In this document: positions 1-11,574 of the stretch, in pieces | Position numbering within the stretch: position 1 is the first letter of the stretch | How the letters are laid out: the number at the start of each line of letters is the position of its first letter | NCBI RefSeq assembly: GCF_000208745.1 | Contig: NC_030850.1 | Location: forward strand, 6,472,748-6,536,747 | Source: Theobroma cacao | Lineage: Eukaryota > Streptophyta > Magnoliopsida > Malvales > Malvaceae | Direction: 5' to 3' | DNA length: 64,000 bases | Program-made: the position numbers and the translations under genes | Notes under the pieces: generated by a model | What the model was told of the DNA's origin: nothing | What the model saw: the letters and a program-made list of their open reading frames with translations, nothing else | The model's database searches: none

Positions 1-540
1 ATATATATATATTATATATATATCTATCTATCTATCTATCTATAATTTACCTATATCTAATTATCTATAATTTATAATAATACACACACATATATATAAA
101 TATATATAAGTATGAATGTCAAAAAAATTTTAATTAATAAAAATAGTATATTCATCATAATTTTAAATTATTATTTAAATTTTTTATTTTTTATTATATA
201 TATATATATATATGTGTGTATGTATACATCTATATATATATATATTATGTTGTAATTGGGTAAATGTGACTCTTTTAAATAGAAAATATTAAAGATTTTG
301 GAGTTATTCATGAACTACTCTATTGCTTTCCAATCCTACTTTTCTTTCTTTTAGTATATCTTATTAACTTATTTATTTTATTATTATAAGGGCTTTTAAG
401 TGCGATCAATCAACTGTTTCCTTTCGTTTAACAATGAAGGTGCGTATGACACATCTATGTAAGGTGGGGGAAAAAGTTCAAAAATGAAGATTCAAAGTTC
501 TAATTTTGGCACTGTGCTAGATCTACAAACTAACCAGAGT
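1..540. repeat. AT-rich microsatellite region
   Basis: The first 260 bases are mostly (AT)n with a short (TATC)n run near 20-45 and a second (AT)n block near 195-245. The rest to about 540 is AT-rich spacer. I see no gene here. Confidence 0.85.
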
Positions 541-544
541 TCAA

Positions 545-1920
545 AAGGCAAATGAAATTTTTGCTCCATGAATGAGGCTGCATACAACTAATTGATTAAA
601 AATTGGGATGTTATGCACTGGTGTCAAGCATTCTTCTTCAATTTCTCCAAGTGTGATGTCATTGACAACAACATGTGTGAGACATTTAATGGTGTCATAA
701 TAGAGGCAAGATGTAAGCCAATCATCAGCATCCTAGAAGAGATTAAGTTGTATGTGATGAGGAGATTGGTTCAGAATAAGGAATACAGGATGAAGTGGAA
801 AACAGAGTATGGCCTTCGTATACTCACCAAGTTAGATAAGAATAAGGGGTTGGCAGGCAAATGGGACTTAGATTGGAAAGGGGCATATATGTATGAAGTC
901 TTTTAGGAAAATGCTAAAAAGCAGATGAGGGAGAGCTACATGGTGTCATTGTAGCATGTGACATGTAGCTGCCAGGCTTGGGATATCAGTGGAGTGCCGT
1001 GCCAGCATGACATCAATGCTATTTATTATGAAGGAGAGGACCTAACAAAATATTTGGCAAACTCTTTTAAAAGGAATGAATACCTTAAGGCTTATGAACA
1101 ACCTCTCCATTTAGTTAGAGGGCTAATATTTTGGCCTAAGTGGAATGTGGAGGTTGATTTGCCTCCATATGTAAAGAGATTTGTTGAACAACCTAAGAAA
1201 GAGAAGAGAAGAGAACTGATTGAAGGGCTAAAGAAGACAAGGATGTTGAGGGTTGGAAGGATAATGAAATATGCTGTTTGTTATCAACAAGGACATGTAG
1301 GTCAAATTGTCCAATATAGCAGTAAGTGCTATCTATTATGTATCTTGTTGCTTGATTTAGTTATTATATATTTATATTTCTGGTAACTTACTTTTTCCAA
1401 TTTGCATATTTAAGGTCAGACAAGTGCATAAAAAAGTCATTGAAAGAGGAAATCTTCTACTGGTGCACCAAGTGAAGCTTTTGTTGGTGTAAGTCAAGGT
1501 GTTGCTGGGTCCACTACATCAAATGCTATCAAGAGGAAGAAAGTCACAACTGCTGAAAGAACCCAATTTGTTGTTGCAAGTATGGAGGGCTTCGGTTCAC
1601 AAGACGTTGCGATACCAAGACTAAAATTGAAGCATTCAAGCCCTAAGGGGAAGGGGACAATAGCTTACAAATGCCAAACCCGATCTGCCTCAACACCTAC
1701 AGCTCCTCAAAGACAAACTTTTGTTATAAATTTGAGTAACAATTTAGTCCCTATTCATTTCATGAGAAATGTTGTTTTTTATTGAGTTGTGAATGCTGGT
1801 GTTTTGGCTACCATTAAATTAATTAAGGATTGTAAATCTTTCAATAGGCTGGTAGGCCAAATCAAGTGGTTGTTGCAACTGGCCATGGGGATTCAAGGTC
1901 ATTCATTTCTAGTAGACAAC
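545..1920 (+). pseudogene. MULE (MuDR-like) transposase remnant, C-terminal part
   Basis: About 592-1330 encodes, in one frame, the C-terminal part of a plant Mutator-like transposase. The first block (592-903) has the family pattern around residues NNMCETFNGVI and AR.KPI. It is followed by a SWIM zinc finger at about 961-1020 (C-S-C, then GVPCQH), a Tyr/Trp-rich stretch with a WPKW motif, and the Pro/Lys/Arg-rich segment that usually follows. The reading frame is broken by TAG at 904-906 and again just before the SWIM block, and no start codon is preserved. The Ser/Thr/Lys-rich DNA to about 1785, and weaker traces to 1920, look like the rest of the transposase tail, split by an intron-like segment. 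MULE transposases bind terminal inverted repeats and cut and paste the element. No TIRs or 9-bp target duplication could be paired, so this is a dead fragment. A domesticated FAR1/MUSTANG gene is unlikely because of the stops. Confidence 0.8.
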
Positions 1921-2097
1921 TATTGGTGAGAAATATTGTGACTTGCATTATGTTCATATTGCTTTAGCATTATTTTTGCAATTCTAAACACTAATTTTGT
2001 TCATATGGCCATAGGAAATTACAAAACAGAAGCAACCCAGTAGATTGGATTCAATTAGTGATTGCCCACTTAAGAAAGCATTAAAAATGAGAAAAAT

Positions 2098-2385
2098 TTG
2101 TTGTGGTTTATTGTGAGGTTTATATGTTGTCTTGGCACAATTAGATGGTATGTTGTGGTTTATTGTGTGGTTTATATGCTATCTTGGCACAATTAGAAGG
2201 TATACTTGTTTTTGTTACTAAGTACTTAAATGTGTGTAGATGTTACTGCAATGTTGCCATGTTTTTGAAATAAGTGGCTTTTTTTTTGTAATTGGCAAAT
2301 ATTGTACAGGTGCCATTTTTTGTAATTGACATATATTGTATAGGTGCCTTTCTTTTGTAATTGCCATATATTGTACAGGGGCTTT
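2098..2385. repeat. Two short tandem repeats
   Basis: At 2098-2205 a unit of about 59 bp containing GTGGTTTATTGTG and TCTTGGCACAATTAGA occurs twice in tandem. At 2281-2383 a unit of about 34 bp containing TTTTGTAATTG and ATATTGTACAGGTGCC occurs three times. Both lie just downstream of the MULE remnant and may be part of its non-coding tail. From 2386 to 2720 I see only AT-rich spacer. Confidence 0.8.
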
Positions 2386-2721
2386 ATTGGTCAAAGTATT
2401 GGTACCTTACAAGCTTATTGTTACTTTACAAGCCTCTTGTAAAGGTTTTGTAAATTGTTTTGCATATATATATTGATGCCTTTCTACCATAAGAAGATAG
2501 ATTAGCAAAGAGAATGTTCTTACTATATTTTCTTTTATATTATAACTATCAAAGTACCTTTGAAAGCAATTAGCATAAAGCTAATATATGGCTTGTTTTG
2601 TATTTTTCTTTTATATTAGTTTAATATATGTATTATTGAAATGATACTAATAAGAAAAGACACTTAATAATCTAAAAAGTAAGCTATATGTATATATGCC
2701 TTATATTTCAAAAAAAATTTG

Positions 2722-3126
2722 TATTTTTGGTTATATTTAGTCCCTAAATAAATAAATTTTATTTAATTTAGTCCTCGTACACTGAATATTTATTCAATTT
2801 AGTCCTTACACTATTTTTTTTTTCAATTTAGTCCATCTGAAACGTCATCATATTAGTGCACTTGACATTGACATTTTCATACTATTTGGGTGACATGGCA
2901 TGTTGACACACATATGCCACCATGTCATCAAAATTTGCCACATTAGCGTCACATCAGCGTTAACGTTATCACCTTTAACAGTCAAATTAGATGCTGTTAA
3001 AGGAAGGGATTAAATTAGAGCAATTCTCAAAATTGATAGACTAAATTGTTGTAATTTTGAGTAGAAGGACTAAATTGAAGAAAATTCATAGATATAGGGA
3101 CTGTTGGGGTATTTTGACCATTTTTT
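2722..3126. mobile_element. MITE with AATTTAGTCC-rich inverted arms
   Basis: The left arm (from about 2722) has repeated AATTTAGTCC words. The reverse complement of the right arm (to about 3126) has the same words, e.g. CAATTTAGTCCTTC. The outer ends are related, TGGTTATATTTAGTCCCT against TGGTCAAAATACC...AGTCCCTA. The middle is less AT-rich, with several CATGTCA/TGACATG words. No protein is encoded. This fits a non-autonomous foldback/MITE family common in plant genomes. The superfamily cannot be assigned because no clean target duplication was found. Confidence 0.6.
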
Positions 3127-3304
3127 AATACATGTCACATCTTTCTGTGGAAAAAAAATAATATTATACTAAAGTTTAGTAATATTTATGTTAAAATAGA
3201 AATGATGATACTTGAAAGAAATTTTGAATGGTGTTTAGTGCCTTAAAAGAGAAGTGAACATTGTTTCAAGGATAAAAAAAAAAACAATTTGGATAAAAAG
3301 AGTA

Positions 3305-3598
3305 TGTTTTGAAATAAATCTTAAAATAACAAATAAAGATAACTTGAAAGAATAATTAAAGAGAAGAAAGAAAGTGTTTAGGGGGAAAAAAGAGATCTTA
3401 TTGAAGTGTGTATATTTACAAATGGAGTGAAGGGATCTATTTATAAGCTAACAACCCCTTGAATCATAGTCATAATCTAATTCTATCTAAGAGTTCAAAT
3501 CATATTACATTTATTGTATCTTACCTTTTAAGCTGTTTGACTTGGTCTGCACTTCTCGAGTCATAATATAATGGCTATTCACATATTTATTCATAACA
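3305..3598 (-). repeat. copia 3' LTR
   Basis: This 294-bp LTR is nearly identical to 9669-9962. It starts TGTTTTGAAATAAATC and ends TTATTCATAACA. Differences include single-base changes and a small indel near position 25. It is the 3' LTR because the element reads on the minus strand. Confidence 0.93.
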
Positions 3599-3613
3599 CT
3601 CCCCCTTGAATGT
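3599..3613 (-). other. copia polypurine tract
   Basis: The plus strand reads CTCCCCCTTGAATG directly after the left LTR, so the minus strand has CAAGGGGGAG abutting the 3' LTR. This is the expected site for plus-strand DNA priming. Confidence 0.8.
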
Positions 3614-4249
3614 CTATTGTATTAAGAATATGCCTCGTTAAAACTTTACTAGGAAAAAACCTCATGGGAAAAAATCCAAAGTGAAGGAAAAAGAGTACAT
3701 AATTCTTTTCAAGAATATGCTTTTGAAATACTGCCTCATTAAAAACCTTATCAAGAAAAACCTAGTAGGAAAAACCTTGATAAAGGAAAAGAGTACAGTG
3801 CGTATTTTACTCCCCCTGATGACTGCATTATAGAGATCTTTAAAATGATGCATTCCAACTTTTCAAATGTTACAATAAGAAGGCCTTTGGTGAACAAATC
3901 TGCTAGATTGTCACTTGACTAAATTTGTTGAATACTAATATCACTATTTTCTTGGAGATCATGAGTAAAGAAGAATTTTGGCGAACTATGTGTTTTGTTC
4001 GATCGCCTTTAATATATCTTTCCTTAAGCTATGTTATGCAAGTAGTATTATGCTCATATAACGTTGTTGAAATTTTCTTCTTGGTTGACAAATCACACGT
4101 TTCTCGAATATGTTGAGTTACAGATCTTAATCAGACACCTTCACGACTTGCCTCATGAATTGTTAAAATTTCTGCATGGTTAGAAAAAATAGCAACTATA
4201 GTTTGCTTTATAAAACGCCATGAAATAGTCGTGTCTCTATATGTGAATA

Positions 4250-5400
4250 AGTAACCTGTCTAGGATCAAGCTTTATGTGGATCTGATAAATATCCTGCAT
4301 CTGCATAACTAATTAAATTTTATTTTGATGCATTTGAATAATATAAGCCTATATTCATTGTTCTTCGGAGATATCAAAGTATATGTTTAATTCTATTCCA
4401 ATATCTTCGAGTTGGAGAAGAACTATGTTTTGCTAATAAATTCACCGCAATTGATATATCAAGTCATGTATTGCTAGCAAGATATATTAGTACTCCAATT
4501 GCAATAAGACACGGTACTTCAAGACCAAGAAATTCTTCATTATCCTCACGAGATCAAAAAAGTTTTTTTTTTCACATCTCATAACCTTACAACCATTGGT
4601 GAACTCAATGGATATGCTTTCTCCATATAAAATTGTTTTAGCACTTTTTGTTATAAAATTAGATTAATGGACAAATATTCCATTTGTCAAGTGTTTAATC
4701 TAAAGACTCAAATAAAACTTTGTTTTTTCAAGGTTTTTCATCTTAAATTCTTTCTTTAAATAATCCACTGCTTTTGATAACTCTTCAAGAGTTTTAATAA
4801 TATTTAAGTCATCAACATCAATAGCCATTATAATAAATTCATATCTAAACCCTTTTATAAAATACATGGGCATATAAGATTATTTCTACAGCCTTCTCTA
4901 AACAAATATGCACTAAGCTAATTATATCGCATGTGTCTGGATTGCTTTAATCCATATAAAGATTTATTTAATTTAATTAAGTAAATTTCTTGGGAGTTCA
5001 AATTTTGTGCTTCAGGCAACTTAAATTCTTCAGGGCTTTTCATATAGATATCGTTATCAAATGAGCCATATAAATAGGTTGTAGCTAAATTCATTAGACG
5101 CATTTTAATTTTTTCATATATTTTCAGACTAGTTAATATAGAATTGTAATTGTATCCACCACAGAGAATATCTCTTCACCTTCAATACTAGATCTTTAGA
5201 GAAAACCTTGTGCGACAAGCCGTTCTTTATATTTCATAATCTCATTTTTCTCATTTCGTTTTCGCACAAACACCCATTTATATCCCACTGATTTTACACC
5301 ATTTGGTGTACAGACTACAGGTCCAAAAACTTTACGTTTTGCAATTGAATTCAATACCACTTTGATTGCGTGTTTCCACATTGGCCAATCATTTATATGT
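4250..5400 (-). pseudogene. copia reverse transcriptase and RNase H fragments
   Basis: Minus-strand pieces match copia pol. At 5196-5381 is the start of RT, with KWVF and YKERLVAQGF. At 4918-5103 is the next RT block, with YLYGSFDNDIYMK and KSLYGLKQS. At about 4255-4320 is the RNase H block, with SYADAGYLSDPHKA and TGY. Stops and frameshifts separate them. Reverse transcription for this copy would have to be supplied in trans. Confidence 0.85.
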
Positions 5401-5719
5401 CTACATTCTTCAATAAATATAAGTTCAAGATCCTCGTTTTTTTTTCATAATATTTAGCTTTATATTATATACAAAATATCGTCGACATTTATTTACTGGT
5501 TCCATCTTTTCCCATCATGACATAATTTATTGAGATCTCTTTATTTTCACTGATTTCAGGTACTTGAATTTCTTCTAGAATGTTTATTAATTATGTCAGG
5601 GGTCTCTTTTAGAGTTTCTACTTCTTTTTTCTAACCATCTTAAATATTTGCTTCTTTTCTTTTTCGAGGATTTATCTTTGGAACCGATTGGTTTCCATGC
5701 TTCTAGTGTGCCTTGTTCT

Positions 5720-6800
5720 TAGGGATGTCAACGGGTCGAGTACCCTATAATTTCGAGGTACCCGAACCCTAACCCTATTAAAAATTAACTACCCTAACCC
5801 TATTAATTACCCGAATAATTTAAAAATTACTACCTTAACCCTAACCCTAATACATTCCTACTACCCTATAATTACCCTAACACGTTTAAATACTCGATTA
5901 AATAAAAAAATTATTAAAATCTTCTTCATGAGTACCCAATTACCCAATTAATTTTTCTAATCTCATAACTTCTCTTTAGATTTATATGTTATAAGTTTAT
6001 ATAAACAAAGGTATATATACTGTAATTAATAATTTTATGAGTTATAATTTTTACAATATTAATACAAAATAAAAAGTAAATATATTTATATTTAAAGTAC
6101 ATATATATATACACACACGCATACATAAAAAATATTTTAATATATCAAATAGTAATTATATTTTTTATAAATTAACACAATATATAAACTATATATATTA
6201 AAAGACATTACAAGTTAATTAATAATAATAGTTTCACGAATTAATTTAATTAATTATAAGGATTTGTTCTGAATTTCATGAAATTAAAAAAAACATTTAG
6301 GTTCTAAAACTATTCTAATATCAAAAGCTTTCTTTAAGTATATATATTATAATATTATATAAATAATGGTATATATATTATAATTAATAATTTTATAAGT
6401 CATAATTTTTGTAATGTTAACATAAAATAAAAAGTAAATATATGTATATTAAAAGTACATATATAATAGTAATTATATTCCTTTATAATATGATATAATA
6501 TTTAAATTATTTAAACATAATTAACAATCTAATAATTTTTTAATTTAAATATATTAATGTCATCATATTAATAATTAGAGTAACCATACTTTTCATATAT
6601 TTGTTAGTTTTTAACAAAAAAAAATTGGTTGTAAAGTTGATAGAAATTGTAAATTTTTAATTTAATTATTAAAATAAGAATAAAATATTTATAAATATTA
6701 ATCGGGTTTAGGTAACGGGTACCCAAAAAGTGGTACCCGAACCCTTTTATGGAGTACCCTAACTCGGTGTAACCGGGTAGGGTACCCGTTGACATCCTTA
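5720..6800. mobile_element. hAT-type MITE nested in the copia element
   Basis: The left end is TAGGGATGTCAACGGGT. The right end reverse-complements to TAAGGATGTCAACGGGT, giving 17-bp terminal inverted repeats with one mismatch. It is flanked by 8-bp duplications CTTGTTCT (5712-5719) and CTTGTCCT (6801-6808), the hAT length. The interior is AT-rich with several ACCCTAACCCTA words near the left end and GTACCCGAACCC/GGGTACC words near both ends. It encodes no transposase. It split copia pol at the codons around KSYIPAANAPISIDIPVGQ. Confidence 0.92.
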
Positions 6801-7139
6801 CTTGTCCTACAGGGATATCAATGCTAATAGGAGCATTTGCAGCTGGTATATAAGATTTAGTTATTTCCTTTAGGTCAGTAAATACATCTGACATTTGATT
6901 TACTATATTTTACAAAATAATTATCTTTTGAACTTCAAGTTCATATTGATTTATGTGAGGATCAAAACTAGATAATGATAATTCATTATAAAAAATTTTC
7001 TTTTGCAGCTGCTTATTATTCTCCCCTTAATATTAGAAAAATTGTTTCATCAATATGACAATTAACAAACTTTGTCATGAATAAATCTCTTATTGATAAT
7101 TTTAAATATTTAATTACAAATGGAGATTCATATCCAACA

Positions 7140-7933
7140 TATATTCATAACCTTTTTTAAGGACCCATCTTTGTATGTTGTGGTGGAGCAATTGAAACAT
7201 ATACCGCACATCCAAAAATTCTTAGATGAAAAATATTTGGTTCTTGATCATAAACCAATTATATAGGGAGAATTTATAATAACTCATTTGGCCTGATGCA
7301 TATAAATGCTGCTGCATCCAAAATGGCATGCCCCCTCAACAGATATTGGGAGTTTGAATTTCATAATTAATGGCCTTGCAATCAGTTGGAAGTGTTTAAT
7401 AAATAATTCTGCTAGATCATTTTGTGTATAAACATAAGCAACAGGCTGTTTAATAGTTATTCCAACTAATATGCACTATTAAAGGCTTGAGATGTAAATC
7501 CACCAGCATTATCAAGACAAATAATCTTAATTACATAACTAGGAAAATGTGCTTGCAAATGAATGGCTGCAAATGCCAAATTACAAACTGATAATAAGCG
7601 CACATTTGACCATCTAGTCGATGCATTGATTAAAATCGTAAAATATGTAAATGGTTCACATGGTGGATGTATGAATTCACATATAACCTTGAATATTGTT
7701 CAAAAACGTAAGAAATTAAGTCTCAACTTTAACTAGTGATAGCTTTATAATTTATTTACCTTCAAAGCAAGCAGTATATAAAATTCATTAGATTGAAAAA
7801 TCTTCTGGTTTTTCAATGAATGATCATATAAATTTTCAATCATTTTTTGCATCATTATTGATCTGGGATGGTTCAACCGATCATGCCAAACATTAAAATC
7901 ATTAGTAAACTTCTGGTTTACTATGAGTTTCAA
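7140..7933 (-). pseudogene. copia GAG-pre-integrase and integrase fragments
   Basis: At 7745-7933 (minus) is the GAG-pre-integrase domain with WHDRLNHP. Downstream on the minus strand (about 7600-7700) is a decayed integrase core start resembling IQG..., then IHTSTM, then a FN.C.D.MV stretch where the first acidic residue sits. About 7490-7560 has LDNAGGFTS around the second acidic residue. Several stops and frameshifts show it is inactive. Confidence 0.8.
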
Positions 7934-8559
7934 TTATTCTAATATTTGTATAGTTTAATTCTAAGAACAGAGCAAGTAATTTTTTTTTTCAACACACACC
8001 TTCTATTTGAGATAATAAATGTAATATAGAGGTATTAAGTATCTCTTTCATTCGTTGTCTCAATATGATATCTATTCAGACGAATATATTTAAAATTTAA
8101 TAAACTTCTTTGAGACTTAATAAAAAATAATACATCCTCTATTACTTTATTCCTCAAGGTAGTAAAATATTAGCTCTTCTGTAGCCTTCAATTAATCTTG
8201 TACTACCAGATATTGAATTGACATTGATTTTTTTTTATTGTCAAGTAGGAAAAATATTTCTTGTTTTTAAATATAGTGTGTTATAGCAATGTCTACTAGA
8301 CATATATTTACATCATAGATCTTGGATGAATATCCATATTTTTTTAATAAAATAAAATATATACAATAAGAAATTTACAAAGTTAAAATGAAATAACATT
8401 ATATATATAATTAAAACACATAATAAGAACATATCCTTTAAATATAACAAGAACATATTAAAGCATCTTCATAATATAGTTATACTAAAACATGCCAATT
8501 ACTATTAAATTCATTCTTGGATATTCCCATTACTAATTAAATGATCAATTCCTTCTACA

Positions 8560-9560
8560 GGACAAGAAAATCAACTATGAATATTTCTGTTATCAATCAT
8601 ATAATCAATTCCTCTTTCAGGGTGGATAAATATCTTGATGTGCTATATAAACTTGGGTATGATTAAAATCATCACAAGATGTTGTAGTTTTCGGTGATGC
8701 TTGATACAATTCAAGATGTACAACAGGTACGTAACCAATGGTCTTTCATGCCACATTAATGACAATATGTTTTCTATATTCCTCTTTTTTTTTCTTTCTA
8801 TTTTTGTATTTTTATTATTCATCCACTTCTAGTGGGTTGAAAGTATTCATCCACTTTTTGATGGGTTATTCATTTCTGGTGAGTAGTGGGTTACGGTATT
8901 CATCTACTTCTGGTGGTAAAATTATCCATCTACTTTTGGTGGCAAAATTATCCATCTACTTCTGGTGACAAAATTATCCTTAGATTCTAATAGTAAAATT
9001 ATTATCCACTTCTGATGATAAAAGTATTCTTAGATTCTGATGAAAAAATTATTATCCACTTATGATGGTAAAATTATAATTAGAATTAAAATAGTGATAG
9101 TGTAAATTATTATAACGACTTCTTCCATATCCATGATTATAATTATTAAATGATGTGACATTCACTTCAAGGAATACATAGATTCATGAAGATAGATTCA
9201 TGACCATGACCCTAATTATTAAATGATGTCGCATTCACTTCAGGGAATGGACAAATTTATAATTTTTTTTTATTAGTAGCTCGTTTGTCACATTCACTTC
9301 AGAGAATGGACGTTATGATTTTTCATTAATAGCTATATAATAGCAAATTCACTTTTCAATTGAGGGACAGAATATAATATATACTATATGATAGTAAAAT
9401 TCATATTAAAGTTGATTTTTAGAAAATAAAAATATTAAAGAGATATCAAGTCACTTACTTGATTTATTACAACCAAAACAATTAAAAATCAACCATTGAT
9501 ATCCTTTCAAAGCTTGGAGATGATAAAAACAAAATAATAGCAACACTTACCTGATTTGCT
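8560..9560 (-). pseudogene. copia gag remnant with zinc-knuckle tail
   Basis: On the minus strand about 8640-8720 reads like the end of a copia gag zinc knuckle (W.RTC.TS...IVSSITENYN). About 9090-9160 encodes an Asn/Gly/Arg/Tyr-rich segment, NNYNHGYGRSRYNN, typical of the basic region before the knuckle. Between them lies a tandem repeat. The frame is broken repeatedly. Confidence 0.65.
8812..9080. repeat. Minisatellite inside copia gag, about 30-bp units
   Basis: About nine imperfect 29-33 bp units built on TCATCTACTTCTGGTGGTAAAATTA lie in the gag region. On the coding strand the core is CCAGAAGTAGATGG, read as P-E-V-D-G. The repeat has probably lengthened the gag linker. Confidence 0.8.
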
Positions 9561-9651
9561 AAAACTATAAATCAAAACCGAATCGTTGAAATTCTTTTGA
9601 AGCTTGAAGATGATGAAAACAAAATAATTTCAAAACTTGAGAGATCAGAGA

Positions 9652-9668
9652 GGATCGTGCTGATAACG
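9652..9668 (-). other. copia primer-binding site
   Basis: Immediately after the 5' LTR on the minus strand is CGTTATCAGCACGATCC. TATCAG matches the initiator-Met tRNA type site used by plant copia elements; the rest diverges. The exact primer tRNA is uncertain. Confidence 0.55.
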
Positions 9669-9962
9669 TGTTATGAAATAAATCTTAAACGAACAAATAA
9701 AGATAACTTGAAAGAATAATTAAAGAGAAGAAAGTAAGTGTTTAGGGGAAGAAAAGGGATCTTATTGAAGTGTGTATATTTACCAATGAAGTAAAGGGGT
9801 CTATTTATAGGCCAACAACCCCTTGAATTATAGTCCTAATCTAATTTTATCTAAGAGTTGAAATCATATTACATTTCTTTTATCTTGCCTTTTAAGCTGT
9901 TTGACTTGTTCTACACTTCTTGAGTCATAATATAATGGACATTCACATATTTATTCATAACA
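9669..9962 (-). repeat. copia 5' LTR
   Basis: Partner of 3305-3598, starting TGTTATGAAATAAATC and ending CATAACA. The plus strand shows CTATTTATAGG near 9792-9802, so the minus strand has CCTATAAATAG, a good TATA box for the element promoter. Confidence 0.93.
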
Positions 9963-10196
9963 GAGTGTCCTTTATTCCATGAATACAGTAATTTTTGTTA
10001 TATAAAAAAACTTATTGAGTTTAAGTTACACAACCGAAAAATAATCTCCTCCGTCTTAAACCCCAACCTCTTCTTCAAGATCAACAATACCAATATACCA
10101 TAGACAACATCCTGTTCTGGCGATTATTTAGTAGTAATATATCATTTTTCGCCACTCTTAACCATTGCGTCAACAAAAAAGGCTAAAATTGAAGCA

Positions 10197-11103
10197 TTAA
10201 TTCCTCCTGAGAACCCTGATTCCCCTCCAACGAGACTCCATGTAATTGGACTCGTCATTCTGTCCGTAAACTCCAAATTTGAAGTAGTGATTGTTTCCTC
10301 CAGCACCTGATCCTTCATATTTAAGAACTCCATCAATGTAAACCTTCACATTCGATGCACCAACATCGTGGATTACGTTTACTTTGAACCATCTGTTATA
10401 CATGTTTGATAGTATGACCGAAGACCTGTAAACCGTGAGCGAGCCGGTGTATACTCGGAGCATTATGGTAGTAGCACGGGAAGAATCGCCAAATACTTGC
10501 ATGATGGACGTGCCGGTTGTTCCACTCGGGACATATGCCTGTCCCTCAAATTGCCATACCCCAGATGAGTAATCATAGCCCTGGAGAAAATGTGGATAAG
10601 ATATTTTGTCATTGACTTTCAAAGACTTGTTTCTTTTGACTTGTTTTTCGTTGAACGTTTACTCAATATTTGATGCATAATTCTTTATTTAAAAGTAAAC
10701 TTCAAATCTCTCTTTTTTCCAAATAAATAACAATGTTCCTTCCATTAAAATAGCAAGAGTTAAAACTGATAAAAATAAACATATTTGGTATTGATAAAAA
10801 TGAATACTAACAAAAAAACCTTTTAATTTTACTTACTCGAATCCGGATCTCCGTGCGTGGCTTCGTATCGCTACTTGTTGTGTGAGGCTTGTCTGTGGCG
10901 AACACCCACAATCTGTGTTCGCCATTGCTGAAACTGTACCGTTCGCTTGGAGACTTATCATAAGGCTTCTGCAGCTTGAAATTTGATTGAGATAGAGGAA
11001 CGGCGGTGAACCCGCTTGTAGGATTCTGCTGGGCATTGGCCTGGAAGGAAAGGAGCTGACTCAGGCTCAGACAAAGAAGCGAAAAAAGGACTGCGAGAGC
11101 CAT
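10197..11103 (-). CDS. Citrate-binding-protein-like secreted protein, PL7 fold (copy A)
   Basis: Two exons: 10837-11103 (ATG at 11103) and 10197-10580, separated by a 256-bp GT-AG intron (donor CGA|GTAAGT, acceptor CCAG|GGC). The phase is exact and gives 216 residues, the usual size. Residues 1-25 are a signal peptide (MALAVLFSLL... ending in FQANAQ), so the product enters the secretory pathway. The mature part shows the family landmarks GFTAVPLSQSNF, QKPYD, SERYSF, LWVFATDKP, PRTEIRIR, GYDYSSGVWQFEG, SIMQVFG, NVIHDVGASNVKVYIDG, YFKFGVY and MESRWRGI. The family was named from a vacuolar/lutoid citrate-binding protein of rubber tree and has the alginate-lyase-2 (PL7) fold. R-T-E-I-R and YFK-G-Y of PL7 lyases are present, but the QIH motif reads QVF. 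Binding rather than cleavage is my inference. It is the first of three related minus-strand units here. Confidence 0.93.
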
Positions 11104-11177
11104 CTTAAGAGAGCTTTAAGGAAGATAAAGATGAGAACGAATATTGGGTTTGTGCAAACGTTGTGTTGTTTTGGGCA

Positions 11178-11190
11178 TTTATATATAGTA
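11178..11190 (-). promoter_or_regulatory. Probable TATA box of copy A
   Basis: The minus strand reads ACTATATATAAAT about 75-85 bp upstream of the ATG at 11103, a good plant TATA box at a normal distance for a short 5' leader. From 11191 to about 11570 I see only promoter-side spacer. Confidence 0.6.
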
Positions 11191-11574
11191 GTTGGGTATG
11201 AATAGATTTGGAAGAGAAAGGCCGACGCCAAAAGACAAAAACATTTAAGACGTAGGAAAGGGCAAATGAATGTTGATCCATAATTTTTCAACGAAAATCA
11301 CGTTTGAAGTCTTGAAGATAATGTTGATTCATGAATGTTGGTTTTATATATTAGGAAAGAGCCAGAGGGAAAAGTCAACCTTTTTGAATTCATCTCGTGA
11401 TATTTCAAGAGAAAAAGTGAGGAAACTTCGTTCTCTCTTCGTTTATGAAGACGCCAAACTCCCCTTTTAGCTTTAGCAAGCTGTTTGCCATTGAGTTGTG
11501 TGTGCATTTCTTTAACGAGTTTGCTTATACAAGATAAAGAGATGAAAATTGTTAGCAACTTTATTTAAGTTTTT

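Larger units (their letters stand above)
3300..9967 (-). mobile_element. Ty1/copia LTR retrotransposon, decayed, with nested MITE
   Basis: This is a complete but degenerate minus-strand copia element. Two 294-bp LTRs (3305-3598 and 9669-9962) begin TGTT and end AACA. They are flanked by GAGTA (3300-3304) and GAGTG (9963-9967), a 5-bp target duplication with one change. A polypurine tract abuts the left (3') LTR and a primer site abuts the right (5') LTR. The coding order on the minus strand is gag, GAG-pre-integrase, integrase, RT and RNase H, the copia order. All domains carry stops and frameshifts. A hAT-type MITE (5720-6800) interrupts it between integrase and RT. Without the MITE the element is about 5.6 kb, normal for copia. 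It landed about 230 bp past the stop codon of the citrate-binding-like gene at 10197-11103. Confidence 0.93.

Noticed and set aside
592..1386. A functional domesticated transposase gene (FAR1/MUSTANG type)
   Set aside because: Two in-frame stops before the SWIM finger and no usable start codon argue for a dead MULE fragment.
5745..5870. Telomere-like CCCTAA repeats suggesting an interstitial telomere
   Set aside because: They are few, irregular and lie inside a MITE with clear TIRs, so they are sub-terminal element sequence and not a telomere tract.
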